Made by a program: the position numbers and the translations under genes
The notes under the pieces: generated by a model
Databases searched by the model: none
Seen by the model: only the letters and a program-made list of their open reading frames with translations
Told to the model about the DNA's origin: nothing
NCBI RefSeq assembly: GCF_009834345.1
Contig: NZ_CP035042.1
Location: forward strand, 496,001-560,000
Length of the DNA: 64,000 nucleotides
DNA from: Billgrantia tianxiuensis
GTDB taxonomy: Bacteria > Pseudomonadota > Gammaproteobacteria > Pseudomonadales > Halomonadaceae
Reading direction: 5' to 3'
Shown: positions 9,078 to 16,523 of the stretch, in pieces
Position numbering within the stretch: position 1 is the first letter of the stretch
How the letters are laid out: the number at the start of each line of letters is the position of its first letter

Positions 9078-9947
9078 ATGAACGATACACGACAGCCCGC
9101 CGTGACAGAAGCGGTTGAGCGTCTGCGGGATTTCATTGAGCGCCATCCGCGCCTCGCCGTGCTCACCGGTGCCGGGGTCAGCACCGACAGCGGCATACCC
9201 GACTACCGCGATGCCGCGGGGGCCTGGAAGTGTGCCCCGCCCATGCAGCACCAGCAGTTCATGACCAGCCATGCCGCCAGACAGCGCTACTGGGCGCGGG
9301 CGCTGGTGGGGTTTCGTGCCCTGCATCGCGCGCGTCCGGGCGATGCCCATCGGGCATTGGCCCGGCTGGAGGACGCGGGGATCGTCCATGGCATCATTAC
9401 CCAGAACGTCGATGGCCTGCACCAGAAAGCCGGCTCGCGGCGGGTGATCGACTTGCATGGCCGGGCCGAGCAGGTGCGCTGCATGAGCTGCGGTGCCCTG
9501 CGCATGCGTCACGATCTGCATGCGGAGCTGGCCGAATGCAACCCCGACTGGTCGAGCATGGAGGCTGACATGCGGCCGGATGGAGATGCCGCCATCGAGG
9601 CCGATTTCTCCGCTTTCAAAGTGCCCGGCTGTCGGCGCTGCGACCAGGGTATCTGGAAGCCCGACGTGGTGTTCTTCGGCGACAGCGTACCGCGACAGCG
9701 GGTGGTCCGCTCCCAGGCCATGGTCGACGAAGCCGATGCCCTGTTGGTGGTGGGCTCTTCGCTGATGGTCTATTCCGGCTACCGTTTCGCGCGCCAGGCC
9801 GCCGGCGCCGGTAAGCCCATCGCCTGTCTCAACCTGGGGCGCACCCGCGCCGATGCGCTCTACGCGCTCAAGCTCGAGGTGCCGGTGGGAGCCGTACTGG
9901 CGGCCGTGACCGCTGGGTTCACGGGCGCGGGGCGAGCGGCAAGCTGA
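9078..9947 (+). CDS. Sir2-family NAD-dependent protein deacylase
   Basis: A 289-residue sirtuin. The NAD site is visible as GAGVSTDSGIPDYR (residues 31-44) and TQNVDGLH (108-115), the catalytic His as His127 in DLHG, one zinc pair as Cys135/Cys138 and the second as CRRC near residue 195, and the ribose-binding GSS motif later. It removes acyl groups from lysine using NAD. The 40-residue insert between the zinc pairs is longer than in CobB and resembles class II-like bacterial sirtuins, so deacylation of other chain types is possible. Its 3' end overlaps the converging lipoprotein gene by 29 bases. Confidence 0.9.
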   Translation: MNDTRQPAVTEAVERLRDFIERHPRLAVLTGAGVSTDSGIPDYRDAAGAWKCAPPMQHQQFMTSHAARQRYWARALVGFRALHRARPGDAHRALARLEDAGIVHGIITQNVDGLHQKAGSRRVIDLHGRAEQVRCMSCGALRMRHDLHAELAECNPDWSSMEADMRPDGDAAIEADFSAFKVPGCRRCDQGIWKPDVVFFGDSVPRQRVVRSQAMVDEADALLVVGSSLMVYSGYRFARQAAGAGKPIACLNLGRTRADALYALKLEVPVGAVLAAVTAGFTGAGRAAS

Positions 9948-10317
9948 CGGGACTCGCGCCGCTACCCGGTACGGCGACGGGCTCCGCCGTGACATGGGTC
10001 AAGCTGCCGCCCTGGCGCAGCTCGGCCGCCAGCTGCGGCGAGCGGGCCGCCTCGAGAGTGCGACGGTCGAAGCGCAGCACGACCGGCCAGGGGCCACTGC
10101 CGCGCGGTGTGATATGGGTTGCTGCCAGAGTGCCTTCGGCATCCCGCAACTGCACCTGCAATTCGGCGTCTGCGGTAGGCTCCAGCCCCGCGGGGGGCTC
10201 GACCTGAGCGGTGAGTTCGGTGAAGTCGGGAGCGCTGGCACACCCGGCTAGCGCCAGGAGAGCCAGCATACCGATCGTGAAGCGCATCCTGTCTATAGCG
10301 GACAGACGAAAAGCCAT
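9919..10317 (-). CDS. YbaY-like outer-membrane lipoprotein
   Basis: A 132-residue predicted lipoprotein. The signal peptide has a 12-residue basic start, a hydrophobic core and the lipobox LALAGC with Cys26 as the lipidated residue. The mature part is a single beta-rich domain like YbaY-type lipoproteins. The ATG at 10317 is preceded by GGGAGG at good spacing; the internal Met (10287) also gives a valid signal peptide but has a poor ribosome binding site. It converges with and overlaps the sirtuin gene by 29 bases. Downstream of yciH on the same strand with a 24-base gap, probably co-transcribed. Confidence 0.7.
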   Translation of the reverse strand: MAFRLSAIDRMRFTIGMLALLALAGCASAPDFTELTAQVEPPAGLEPTADAELQVQLRDAEGTLAATHITPRGSGPWPVVLRFDRRTLEAARSPQLAAELRQGGSLTHVTAEPVAVPGSGASPVSLPLAPRP

Positions 10318-10341
10318 GTCTCCTCCCTGATCCTTCGCGAG

Positions 10342-10719
10342 TCAACCACCCGCGAGCTTGACGGTGTAACCCTGGCGCTCGAGTTCGGCCTTGAGCGGTT
10401 CGCGGTGATCCCCCTGGATTTCGATCACGCCATCGTCACTGACCGAGCCTCCCGTGCCGCAGCGCTTCTTGAGCGACTTGGCCAGCGTCTTGAGTTCTGC
10501 CTTGGACAAGGGGAGGCCGCTGACCGTTGTCACTCCCTTGCCCTTGCGCCCACTGGTTTCACGGCGTATGCGCACGATGCCGTCGAGCGCTGCGATACGC
10601 TCCTGTTCGGCCAGTTCGGCGCAGCGGCAGTCGTCTTGTGGCTGGCGGCAACCCGGGCAGATATCGCCGTGTTCGGTGGAGTAGACCAGGCCGCGCAGTT
10701 GGTCTTGCAGTGAGGCCAT
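10342..10719 (-). CDS. yciH: SUI1/eIF1-like translation factor YciH
   Basis: A 125-residue SUI1-family protein, related to eukaryotic eIF1 and thought to influence start-codon fidelity. The SUI1 domain is seen as VTTVSGLPLSKAELKTLAK and KKRCGTGGSVSDDGVIEIQGDH. The N-terminal CPGCRQPQDDCRC stretch carries four cysteines and may bind zinc. I chose ATG 10719, with AGGAG 7 bases before it, over the longer frame from 10782. It lies just upstream of the YbaY-like gene. Confidence 0.88.
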   Translation of the reverse strand: MASLQDQLRGLVYSTEHGDICPGCRQPQDDCRCAELAEQERIAALDGIVRIRRETSGRKGKGVTTVSGLPLSKAELKTLAKSLKKRCGTGGSVSDDGVIEIQGDHREPLKAELERQGYTVKLAGG

Positions 10720-10826
10720 CGTAAAGCTCCTGGCGTCGCAGAGGCAGGCGAGGGTAAGCCGAATGATAACGCATCGGGCCATCGGGCCGATATGGAGGGA
10801 CTAGGCCAGTTTTCGGACAAGCGGGT

Positions 10827-11525
10827 TCAGCGAGCGTGGACGACCTGCCGATTGTCCATGGCCCTGGCGTGCGCCAGGTTCTCTATCACCGTGGGCAACT
10901 GGTACATGCTGCTGATCATGATTGCCCCTTCGGGGGTTCCTTCGGCGTCGGGGTAGCGGTTCAGGTGCACCACCGTCATGCCGGCATCCAGAGCGGCCTT
11001 GACGCCTACCAGGGCATCGTCGATGGCAATGCAGTCTTCGGCGTCGAAGCCCATCATGCTGGCGGCATGCAGGTAGAGGCGCGGGTCGGGCTTCCAGTAG
11101 TTGGCGGTGTAGCCGCTATAGAGGTGTGTGCCGAAGAAATCGGCGAAGCCGATGGCCTTGAGAGAGGTGCGAATCTTGTTCTCGGGACCGTTGGATACCA
11201 CGCCGCATGGGTAGTCGACCAGCGCCAGGAGCGCCTCGCGCGCGCCCGTTATCGCCGAGAGCTCGGTTTCGAGTCGGCGATTCAGATTGCTGCGCATCTC
11301 GGTTTCGGTTTCGGCCAGATGCAGTGGATCGACGCTGCCGTAGCGCTCCTCGAGCGTTGCCACGATGTTGCGGAAGCGACTGCCGCGGAATTCACCGACA
11401 TAATCGCTGGCCTGGAAGGGTAGCCCCAGCCGGGTCAGGCTGACTGCCATTTCGGCGGCCAGCAGGGGCTCGCTGTCGACCAGCGTGCCATCACAATCGA
11501 AGAGCAGGCATAGGGGGCGGATCAT
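10827..11525 (-). CDS. HAD-superfamily sugar-phosphate phosphatase (YieH-like), copy 1
   Basis: A 232-residue HAD-IA hydrolase. Motif I is FDCDGTLVDSE with the nucleophile Asp10, motif II is VVSNGPENK, and motif III/IV are KPDPRLYLHA and CIAIDDALVG. The alpha-helical cap follows motif I. The family includes YieH, a 6-phosphogluconate phosphatase, and other sugar-phosphate phosphatases. The gene at 15786-16484 is a clear paralogue of the same length, with the same SNGPE and KPDP segments. Standing alone on the minus strand, it has no obvious operon partner. Confidence 0.85.
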   Translation of the reverse strand: MIRPLCLLFDCDGTLVDSEPLLAAEMAVSLTRLGLPFQASDYVGEFRGSRFRNIVATLEERYGSVDPLHLAETETEMRSNLNRRLETELSAITGAREALLALVDYPCGVVSNGPENKIRTSLKAIGFADFFGTHLYSGYTANYWKPDPRLYLHAASMMGFDAEDCIAIDDALVGVKAALDAGMTVVHLNRYPDAEGTPEGAIMISSMYQLPTVIENLAHARAMDNRQVVHAR

Positions 11526-11580
11526 ACCTAGATTCCTTCGCAGTCCAGGACTGTCGAGTAGTACCTACCTCTTGTATCGG

Positions 11581-11610
11581 CATGCGGGCCGTGAAGTTTA
11601 GGCCCGCATG
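11581..11610. repeat. Perfect 10-bp inverted repeat CATGCGGGCC / GGCCCGCATG
   Basis: The arms are separated by 10 bases. On the plus strand GTTTTGC follows, so a factor-independent terminator of an unannotated transcript is possible. It is also 55 bases upstream of the HAD gene start (minus strand) and could be an operator. Confidence 0.6.
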
Positions 11611-11818
11611 GTTTTGCGAACGCTGTTTCCTAAGTATTGCGCGTAAGCGCGAGGTGTTCAAGTCGCAGGTAACATTGCGTCGCCTACTGCAACGTGAGCG
11701 CAAATCTGCCTGGCTCAGGCCGACGATTCTGCCTAGAACCGTCCCATGTGCCAGATGTCACCACGCCCAGGCATTGTTATTGGCTCTTCTTCAGTAGATG
11801 CAGTGCTATAGCAAATTA

Positions 11819-11846
11819 TTGATTTCATAGGAATTTTAAATAAAAT
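11819..11846 (+). promoter_or_regulatory. Candidate sigma70 promoter for acidic protein 1
   Basis: TTGATT, a 16-base spacer and TAAAAT lie in the only AT-rich block of this gap, about 150 bases before the start codon. That would leave a long untranslated leader. Confidence 0.45.
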
Positions 11847-11998
11847 TTGGCCGTATTGGCCCGGCACCTGCACTCTTCAGGAGGAGTAGGACATGCCGGT
11901 GAGCATATAGCGCCAACCTCTCCGCTAGTTCACCGCATGACGAGCGAAGCCTCGGCTTCACAAGGAAACTCACGTTCAACTCCTCTGGAGGTGCGAAC

Positions 11999-12454
11999 AT
12001 GATGTCCAAGGAATTTCTCAAGAAACTCGGCGTTGTCGGTATTACTTTCGGCCTGACCGCTAGCCCGCTGGCACTTGCCGATTTCCATGATGAAGAGGAT
12101 GAGCAGGGTGCCGTGCCTCAAGAGACTGTCCCGGGTGAGGACGCTGGTGCAGGCGCAGGCGCTGGTGCTGGAGCCGACACCGGTATCGATGCTGGCGCCG
12201 AAACGGGCGATAGCGGCTTAGGCACTGATGCCGATACGGATATGGGTACCGGTGCAGGCGCGGAAGCAGATGGCGCCTTGGGTAATGACCCCGAGACTGA
12301 CATGGGTACCGGTGCAGGTGCTGATGCTGACGTGGGCGCCGGTGCTGGCGCTGAAGCTGAAGGCGACACCGGCTTCGACGCCGACGATGAGTGGGAAGAA
12401 GAGAACGAAGAGGAAGAGTGGGAAGAGGATCAGGATGACGACCAGGATTGGTAA
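11999..12454 (+). CDS. Acidic secreted low-complexity protein 1 (paralogous pair)
   Basis: A 151-residue protein I cannot place in a known family. Residues 1-27 are a signal peptide (MMSKEFLKKL basic start, hydrophobic core, cleavage after ALA). The mature part starts DFHDEE, then runs through about 80 residues made mostly of Gly, Ala, Asp, Glu and Thr with repeated DMGTGAGA units, and ends in a Trp/Glu module (DEWEEENEEEEWEE) and QDW. It has no Cys and almost no basic residue after the signal, so it must be very acidic. GGAGGT stands 6 bases before the ATG. The gene at 12829 shares both ends but not the middle. Extreme acidity would suit an exported protein in a halophile. Confidence 0.85.
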   Translation: MMSKEFLKKLGVVGITFGLTASPLALADFHDEEDEQGAVPQETVPGEDAGAGAGAGAGADTGIDAGAETGDSGLGTDADTDMGTGAGAEADGALGNDPETDMGTGAGADADVGAGAGAEAEGDTGFDADDEWEEENEEEEWEEDQDDDQDW

Positions 12455-12510
12455 ATTCTGACGCCCAAGGATGGGCAGTCGTTGTCAGGGAAGATGGCGA
12501 TGTCATCTGA

Positions 12511-12527
12511 GGTTGATATGATCAACC
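12511..12527. repeat. Perfect palindrome GGTTGAT-ATG-ATCAACC
   Basis: Two 7-base arms with a 3-base centre lie in the 3' untranslated part of acidic gene 1, ahead of its terminator. It could be an RNA hairpin or a protein site. Confidence 0.55.
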
Positions 12528-12536
12528 GCCTCGGAC

Positions 12537-12560
12537 CCGCCCCCGGCCTTGCCGGGGCGG
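12537..12560 (+). terminator. Terminator hairpin after acidic gene 1
   Basis: The arms CCGCCCCCGGC and GCCGGGGCGG pair with one bulged C and are followed by TTCTCGTT, about 80 bases past the stop. Confidence 0.7.
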
Positions 12561-12828
12561 TTCTCGTTGATAGGCAAGTGCTGCTTAGGCTCAGGCAAGC
12601 GGCACGGTCATATTGTGCTCATGTGACATTTTTCACCACTTCCCGGGCGCTTCCTAAGGGTACCTTTTTAATCCTGACGTAATCCCAAAGGCATGTTTTA
12701 TATATAGTTTTTTGAGGAATTGTGCTGGGTTGGCCTGCATTTCGCTCTACCAATCATGTCGGAATCCTGACCTGCGATTTCGGTAAATACATCCAGCAAG
12801 AAGTTCACACTTCATTGGAGGTACGAAC

Positions 12829-13152
12829 ATGATGTCCAAGGAATTCCTCAAGAAGCTCGGTGTCGTCGGCATCACTTTTGGCCTGACTGCCAGCCCGCTG
12901 GCCCTGGCCGATTTCCATGACGAGGAAGAGGATCAGGAAACCTACCCGGAAGAGACCGCTCCGGAAACCAACGGCAACGCTCAGGGCGGTACTGACTTCG
13001 ATACCATCGAGTATGAGAACGAAGAGGAAGAGTGGGAAACCGACGAGTGGGAAGAGGAGAACGAAGAGGAAGAGTGGGAAACCGACGAGTGGGAAGAAGA
13101 GAATGAAGAGGAAGAGTGGGAAGAGGAAGGTGACGCCGAGCAGGATTGGTAA
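12829..13152 (+). CDS. Acidic secreted repeat protein 2 (paralogous pair)
   Basis: A 107-residue paralogue of the gene at 11999. Its first 33 residues are identical to copy 1 (signal peptide plus FHDEE), then a 30-residue Thr/Pro/Glu/Asn linker, then a 14-residue unit starting NEEEEWETDEW that occurs twice and a third time in shortened form, ending in EQDW. The repeats are 42 bp at the DNA level. There is no Cys and no Lys or Arg after the signal peptide. A GGAGGT ribosome binding site lies 6 bases before the ATG, as in copy 1, and a strong terminator follows. Function unknown; periodic Trp in a Glu background suggests an unfolded or salt/metal/surface-binding polyanion. Confidence 0.85.
   Translation: MMSKEFLKKLGVVGITFGLTASPLALADFHDEEEDQETYPEETAPETNGNAQGGTDFDTIEYENEEEEWETDEWEEENEEEEWETDEWEEENEEEEWEEEGDAEQDW
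13018..13125 (+). repeat. 42-bp tandem repeat inside acidic gene 2
   Basis: Unit 1 is 13018-13059, unit 2 is 13060-13101 and a partial unit 3 starts at 13102. The first two units differ only at synonymous positions. Confidence 0.9.
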
Positions 13153-13181
13153 TGGCCAAGGCCTGCTAGCCTCCCCACTCG

Positions 13182-13213
13182 ATCGCCCCCGGCTAGCCGG
13201 GGGCGATTTTTTC
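13182..13213 (+). terminator. Strong intrinsic terminator after acidic gene 2
   Basis: A perfect palindromic stem (ATCGCCCCCGGCT and its complement) is followed at once by a run of T. It ends the acidic gene transcript before the converging SLC13 gene. Confidence 0.92.
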
Positions 13214-13227
13214 TGTCTATTGTCCTC

Positions 13228-14616
13228 TCACAGCCAGCCGAGCCATTCCCACCAGAGGTAGTTCAGCGGCCATAGCAGCAGCACGCTGAGCAGGGCCGTG
13301 ACCAGACAGAGCCTGGCCGTCTCGCGCAGCGAGATCCGCGCGGCCAGAATCCCGACGATCAACGGTGGCGCCTGGTAAGGCAGCAGCACCGTGGAGAACC
13401 CGACCACCTGGGTCATGTAGACCGCTTCCGGGGTCCAGCCGGTGATGTTGGCAAGCCCGGGTGCCATGGGTGTGAGAATGGCAGGGATGCCGGGCAGTGT
13501 GACCAACGTGCCAAGCAGCATGGCGAGCCCGGAAAGCATGCCGAAGGCCGCGGCGTCTGCAGCCTCGTGCAGTGGCAGCACGCTGAGCAGGCTACCTGCC
13601 ACGCGCTCGCCCAGACCGCTATGAAAGGCCAGGGCGCCGAGGCTGACGATACCGGCCACATAGAGAAACGAGTCGAAGCTGATGGACTGCAATGGGTTCT
13701 GGCCCATCAGGCGACTGCCCGGAAACAGGCACACCAGCGCCACCAGCATGCCTATCCAGGCCGGCGATATGCCGTGCCAGGCGTCGCTCATCCATAGCAG
13801 GACCGCCACCGACAGCAGGCCAGCCAGGCCGAGCTCGGGCCGGGAGAGCCGGGAAGGTGCGTCCAGAGTGGTGGTCGTCTGGCGCGGTGGATGTGCCGGG
13901 TAGAGCCACAGCATGACGGCGATAAGCAGCAGAGTCTTGAGCAACCCCAGCACGGGAAAGTGCAGCAGCAGGTAATCGCTGTAGTTGGGCGGCGTGCCCA
14001 GCACTGCTTCGGCGGCCCCCATCAGCACGTTGTTGGGCACGTTGGCCGGCAGAATGGCATAGGTGGGCAGGAAGGTGCCCATCATGCCGCCGAGAATCAG
14101 CCCGGTACGCCCCCGCTCGCCGGGCTCGTAGCCCAAATGGTCGGCCAGGGTGGTGAGGATCGGCACCATCAGCAGGATGCGCCCCATGCCGGAGGGCATG
14201 AAGAAGGCCATTGCCAGGCCCAGCAGGATCACCCCGATCAGCGCACGACGGTAGGAACCTTCCAGCCACGGGCCGACACCCTGGGCCAGGCTGGTGCCGA
14301 GCCCGGTGTACTGTATCGCCGCCCCGATGATTAGACCCGAGAAGACCAGCCAGGTCGCCGCCGAGCCGAAGCCGGCGAAGACGATATCGGCCGGTGCCAC
14401 ACCTGCCACCGTGCACAGCGTGAAGAACACCAGCGCCGTGAGCCATTGCGGCAGCCAGCCGGTAGCCCACAGGCCGATGCACAGGCCGATGACGGCCCCC
14501 GCCCGAACCAGCAGTGGTGCGCCTGGCGTCAGCAGCAGAAACAGCGTGACCGCGATGGTGGCGGCAAGAGAGATCCACTGACGAGGCGTGGGCAGCGACT
14601 TGGCGGCGGCAGGCAT
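13228..14616 (-). CDS. SLC13/DASS-family anion:sodium symporter
   Basis: A 462-residue integral membrane protein with about 12 hydrophobic segments. It has the layout of the divalent anion:Na+ symporter (SLC13/CitT) group: two related halves, with the conserved Asn/Pro loops visible as ILPANVPNN and, late in the protein, FSTVLLPYQAPPLIVG. Such carriers move dicarboxylates, citrate or sulfate with sodium; the substrate cannot be fixed here. It is monocistronic and converges with acidic gene 2 across a terminator. Confidence 0.8.
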   Translation of the reverse strand: MPAAAKSLPTPRQWISLAATIAVTLFLLLTPGAPLLVRAGAVIGLCIGLWATGWLPQWLTALVFFTLCTVAGVAPADIVFAGFGSAATWLVFSGLIIGAAIQYTGLGTSLAQGVGPWLEGSYRRALIGVILLGLAMAFFMPSGMGRILLMVPILTTLADHLGYEPGERGRTGLILGGMMGTFLPTYAILPANVPNNVLMGAAEAVLGTPPNYSDYLLLHFPVLGLLKTLLLIAVMLWLYPAHPPRQTTTTLDAPSRLSRPELGLAGLLSVAVLLWMSDAWHGISPAWIGMLVALVCLFPGSRLMGQNPLQSISFDSFLYVAGIVSLGALAFHSGLGERVAGSLLSVLPLHEAADAAAFGMLSGLAMLLGTLVTLPGIPAILTPMAPGLANITGWTPEAVYMTQVVGFSTVLLPYQAPPLIVGILAARISLRETARLCLVTALLSVLLLWPLNYLWWEWLGWL

Positions 14617-14722
14617 GCGGACTCCGGGCGTGAGCGGAATCGCAGAGTTTAGCAGGCGAAGTAATGGTGGTCAGCCGCCTGGACGTCCGCCATGGCTCCG
14701 TCATGGCCCTTGCCCGGGTGGC

Positions 14723-15292
14723 TCAGGACTCTGCTGGCTCGGCCTGTTCCGCCGGGGCGTCTTCGATAATTTCTCCTTCGGGTGAGATCAGGTACCAGGG
14801 GCCGCCCATGTGATCGAGACCCTGGCCCAGGGCGTCGCCAGGATAGACGTCGCGGGCAAAGAAGTAGAGCGGCCAGCCGTCGTAGGTGACCTGCAGGGTG
14901 CCGTCTTCTCGCTCGATCATGCCCAGGCGATCGCCATCGACCTGCTCGCCGGCGGCCGGTTTTTCCTCGGTGGTATAAGGCGGCCAGGCGATGGCGCAGC
15001 TTTCGTCGCAGGTGCTGTGCTCGCTACCCTGCTCGTCCTGCATGAATACGTAGAGACTCTTGCCATCCTGGTTGGTCAGGTAGCGGCCGAAGGCCTCCTC
15101 CCGGGTCTCGACGCGAGCCTGGTCGGTGGGCTCGTTGGTGGGCTCCAGCTGTTGCTCCGACTCCTCGGGACTCATGCCTTCCACTTGGGAGGCGTCGTCG
15201 CTCTCGGTCTCGGCGGTTTCCGGCGCGGCGAGTGCCGGTGCGACGGTGAAGGCCGCTACCAGCAGGCTGCACGCGAGCGCGCTTGGCTTCAT
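14723..15292 (-). CDS. Secreted protein with Yx(F/W/Y)xxD repeats (COG4315 type)
   Basis: A 189-residue exported protein. A signal peptide (MKPSALACSLLVAAF, cleavage near ALA-AP) is followed by a 50-residue acidic, Glu/Ser/Thr-rich linker. Two copies of the COG4315/PF03640 repeat come next: LYVFMQDEQG with the paired Cys of CDESCAIAWPPY, and WPLYFFARDVYPGD. This family is often a lipoprotein, but there is no lipobox Cys here. The ATG at 15292 has AAGGAGAGG upstream; the open frame extends further but without a signal peptide at its start. Function of the family is unknown; heme or metal binding has been suggested. Confidence 0.75.
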   Translation of the reverse strand: MKPSALACSLLVAAFTVAPALAAPETAETESDDASQVEGMSPEESEQQLEPTNEPTDQARVETREEAFGRYLTNQDGKSLYVFMQDEQGSEHSTCDESCAIAWPPYTTEEKPAAGEQVDGDRLGMIEREDGTLQVTYDGWPLYFFARDVYPGDALGQGLDHMGGPWYLISPEGEIIEDAPAEQAEPAES

Positions 15293-15353
15293 TTCGACCT
15301 CTCCTTGGCAAGGTGCCTTTTCACTGTAGGTAGCGCCTCGGCAAGGGTGCAAG

Positions 15354-15707
15354 TCAGCGGCGGCGGGACAACCGCCGGGAGTTGGCGCTGCTACGGCGAT
15401 GGTAGGGCGTCATGGTGCGCCGGCTGGTGATCCACCAGGGCGTGGCTTGGCCGAAGGCCATCTGGAGCATGGCCTTCTGCATCTCGAAGCCGGTTTCCAT
15501 GCCTGCCTCGAGCTTTTCGGTGACCATGCGCTGATTTTCCCTGAGCATTCGGGCGCTGGTAGGCGATTGGGTGTGCCACAGGCCATGCCGCATGGTGATG
15601 GTGGCCAACGAGGTCGTCCAGAGTTCGAATGCCATGATGCCCAGCTTCCATATGTCCATCATGGCGACTGGCGTATGCGGCACGAGGCCAGAGAAATGCG
15701 TTTTCAT
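15354..15707 (-). CDS. Phasin-like small helical protein
   Basis: A 117-residue protein that looks helical and amphipathic for its first 90 residues (WKLGIMAFELWTTSLATI, then MLRENQRMVTEKLEAGMETGFEMQKAM), followed by a 25-residue tail very rich in Arg, Ser and Thr. The pattern is like short polyhydroxyalkanoate-granule-associated (phasin-type) proteins, and the basic tail could bind DNA or polyphosphate. I do not see a diagnostic motif, so this is a weak call. AAGGAG lies 5 bases before the ATG. Confidence 0.5.
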   Translation of the reverse strand: MKTHFSGLVPHTPVAMMDIWKLGIMAFELWTTSLATITMRHGLWHTQSPTSARMLRENQRMVTEKLEAGMETGFEMQKAMLQMAFGQATPWWITSRRTMTPYHRRSSANSRRLSRRR

Positions 15708-15785
15708 CGTGACTCCTTGTCATTGATGGCGGGAACCTGATTCGATCAGTACGTCATGCGACGTTTGGGTCACTTTATGTTTAGG

Positions 15786-16484
15786 TCACTTAATGCTGCG
15801 CTGCAACGTGAAAGGCGCAGCCTGGGTCTGCCGTGACAGGCGCTCGATGGCGGCTGGCAGCTCGCTGGCGTGGTGAATGGCCGTGGCTCCGGCAGGCGTC
15901 GCCTCCTGATCGGGGAAGCGGTTGAGGTGGATCACCTGCATGCCGGCCGCCATGCCGGCGGCCACACCCACGGCGGCGTCGTCGATTACCACGCAGCGCT
16001 CCGGTGGGTGGCCCATGGCGTCGGCCGCCTTGAGGTAAAGCGCAGGGTCCGGCTTCCAGACGCCCAGGCTGTAGGCACTGAACAGGTGACTGAAGTGATG
16101 GCTGAAACCCACGCACTCCATGGCGCAGCGGATCTTGCGTTCCGGGCCGTTGGAGACCACCGCGCGAGGGTGACTGTGCAGTGCCGCCAAGGCGTCGGCC
16201 ATGCCGGCGATCGGCATCAGTTGCTCGCGCATGCGTGCTTCCATCAGCGCACGCATCTCGTCCTCCATGGCCTGGCGCTGTGCTTCGCCCAGCGCACGAT
16301 GGCGATGCTCCAGCTCGAGCACGATGGTCAGGAAGCGAACGCCACGGAACTCCTCCATGTACTGCGCGGCCGTGAAGGGCAGGCCATGGCGGGGCAGAAC
16401 CTCGGCCATGACCTCGGCGAGCAGGATTTCGCTGTCGACCAGGGTACCATCGGAGTCGAAGAGCAGGCAGAGCGGTGCGGGCAT
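15786..16484 (-). CDS. HAD-superfamily sugar-phosphate phosphatase (YieH-like), copy 2
   Basis: A 232-residue paralogue of the gene at 10827-11525. Motif I is FDSDGTLVDSE (nucleophile Asp10), motif II VVSNGPERK, then KPDPALYLKA and CVVIDDAAVG. The two differ across the cap domain, so they may use different sugar phosphates. It sits 39 bases downstream of kguD on the same strand, which makes a role in gluconate/2-ketogluconate phosphate metabolism plausible (inference). AGGA precedes the ATG by 6 bases. Confidence 0.85.
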   Translation of the reverse strand: MPAPLCLLFDSDGTLVDSEILLAEVMAEVLPRHGLPFTAAQYMEEFRGVRFLTIVLELEHRHRALGEAQRQAMEDEMRALMEARMREQLMPIAGMADALAALHSHPRAVVSNGPERKIRCAMECVGFSHHFSHLFSAYSLGVWKPDPALYLKAADAMGHPPERCVVIDDAAVGVAAGMAAGMQVIHLNRFPDQEATPAGATAIHHASELPAAIERLSRQTQAAPFTLQRSIK

Positions 16485-16523
16485 GGAGGTTCCTCGCGGT
16501 GAGAGTGTTAGGCGGCGTTGTGC

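Larger units (their letters stand above)
11526..11998. other. 473-bp intergenic region with inverted repeat and AT-rich promoter area
   Basis: No convincing gene. It holds a 10-bp inverted repeat at 11581-11610 and a strongly AT-rich stretch at 11810-11850, in which a promoter for the acidic protein gene can be drawn. The short open frame at 11582-11797 has no ribosome binding site and atypical composition and is not called. Confidence 0.6.
12455..12828. other. 374-bp gap between the acidic paralogues
   Basis: Contains a 7-bp perfect palindrome (12511-12527), a GC-rich terminator hairpin (12537-12560) and an AT-rich block around 12690-12715 where a promoter for the second gene is likely (CTGACG near 12674, TATATA near 12700, spacing not ideal). 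No gene is seen. Confidence 0.6.

Noticed and set aside
11582..11797. 71-codon open frame upstream of the acidic gene
   Set aside because: No ribosome binding site, starts inside an inverted repeat, and composition is not like coding DNA here.
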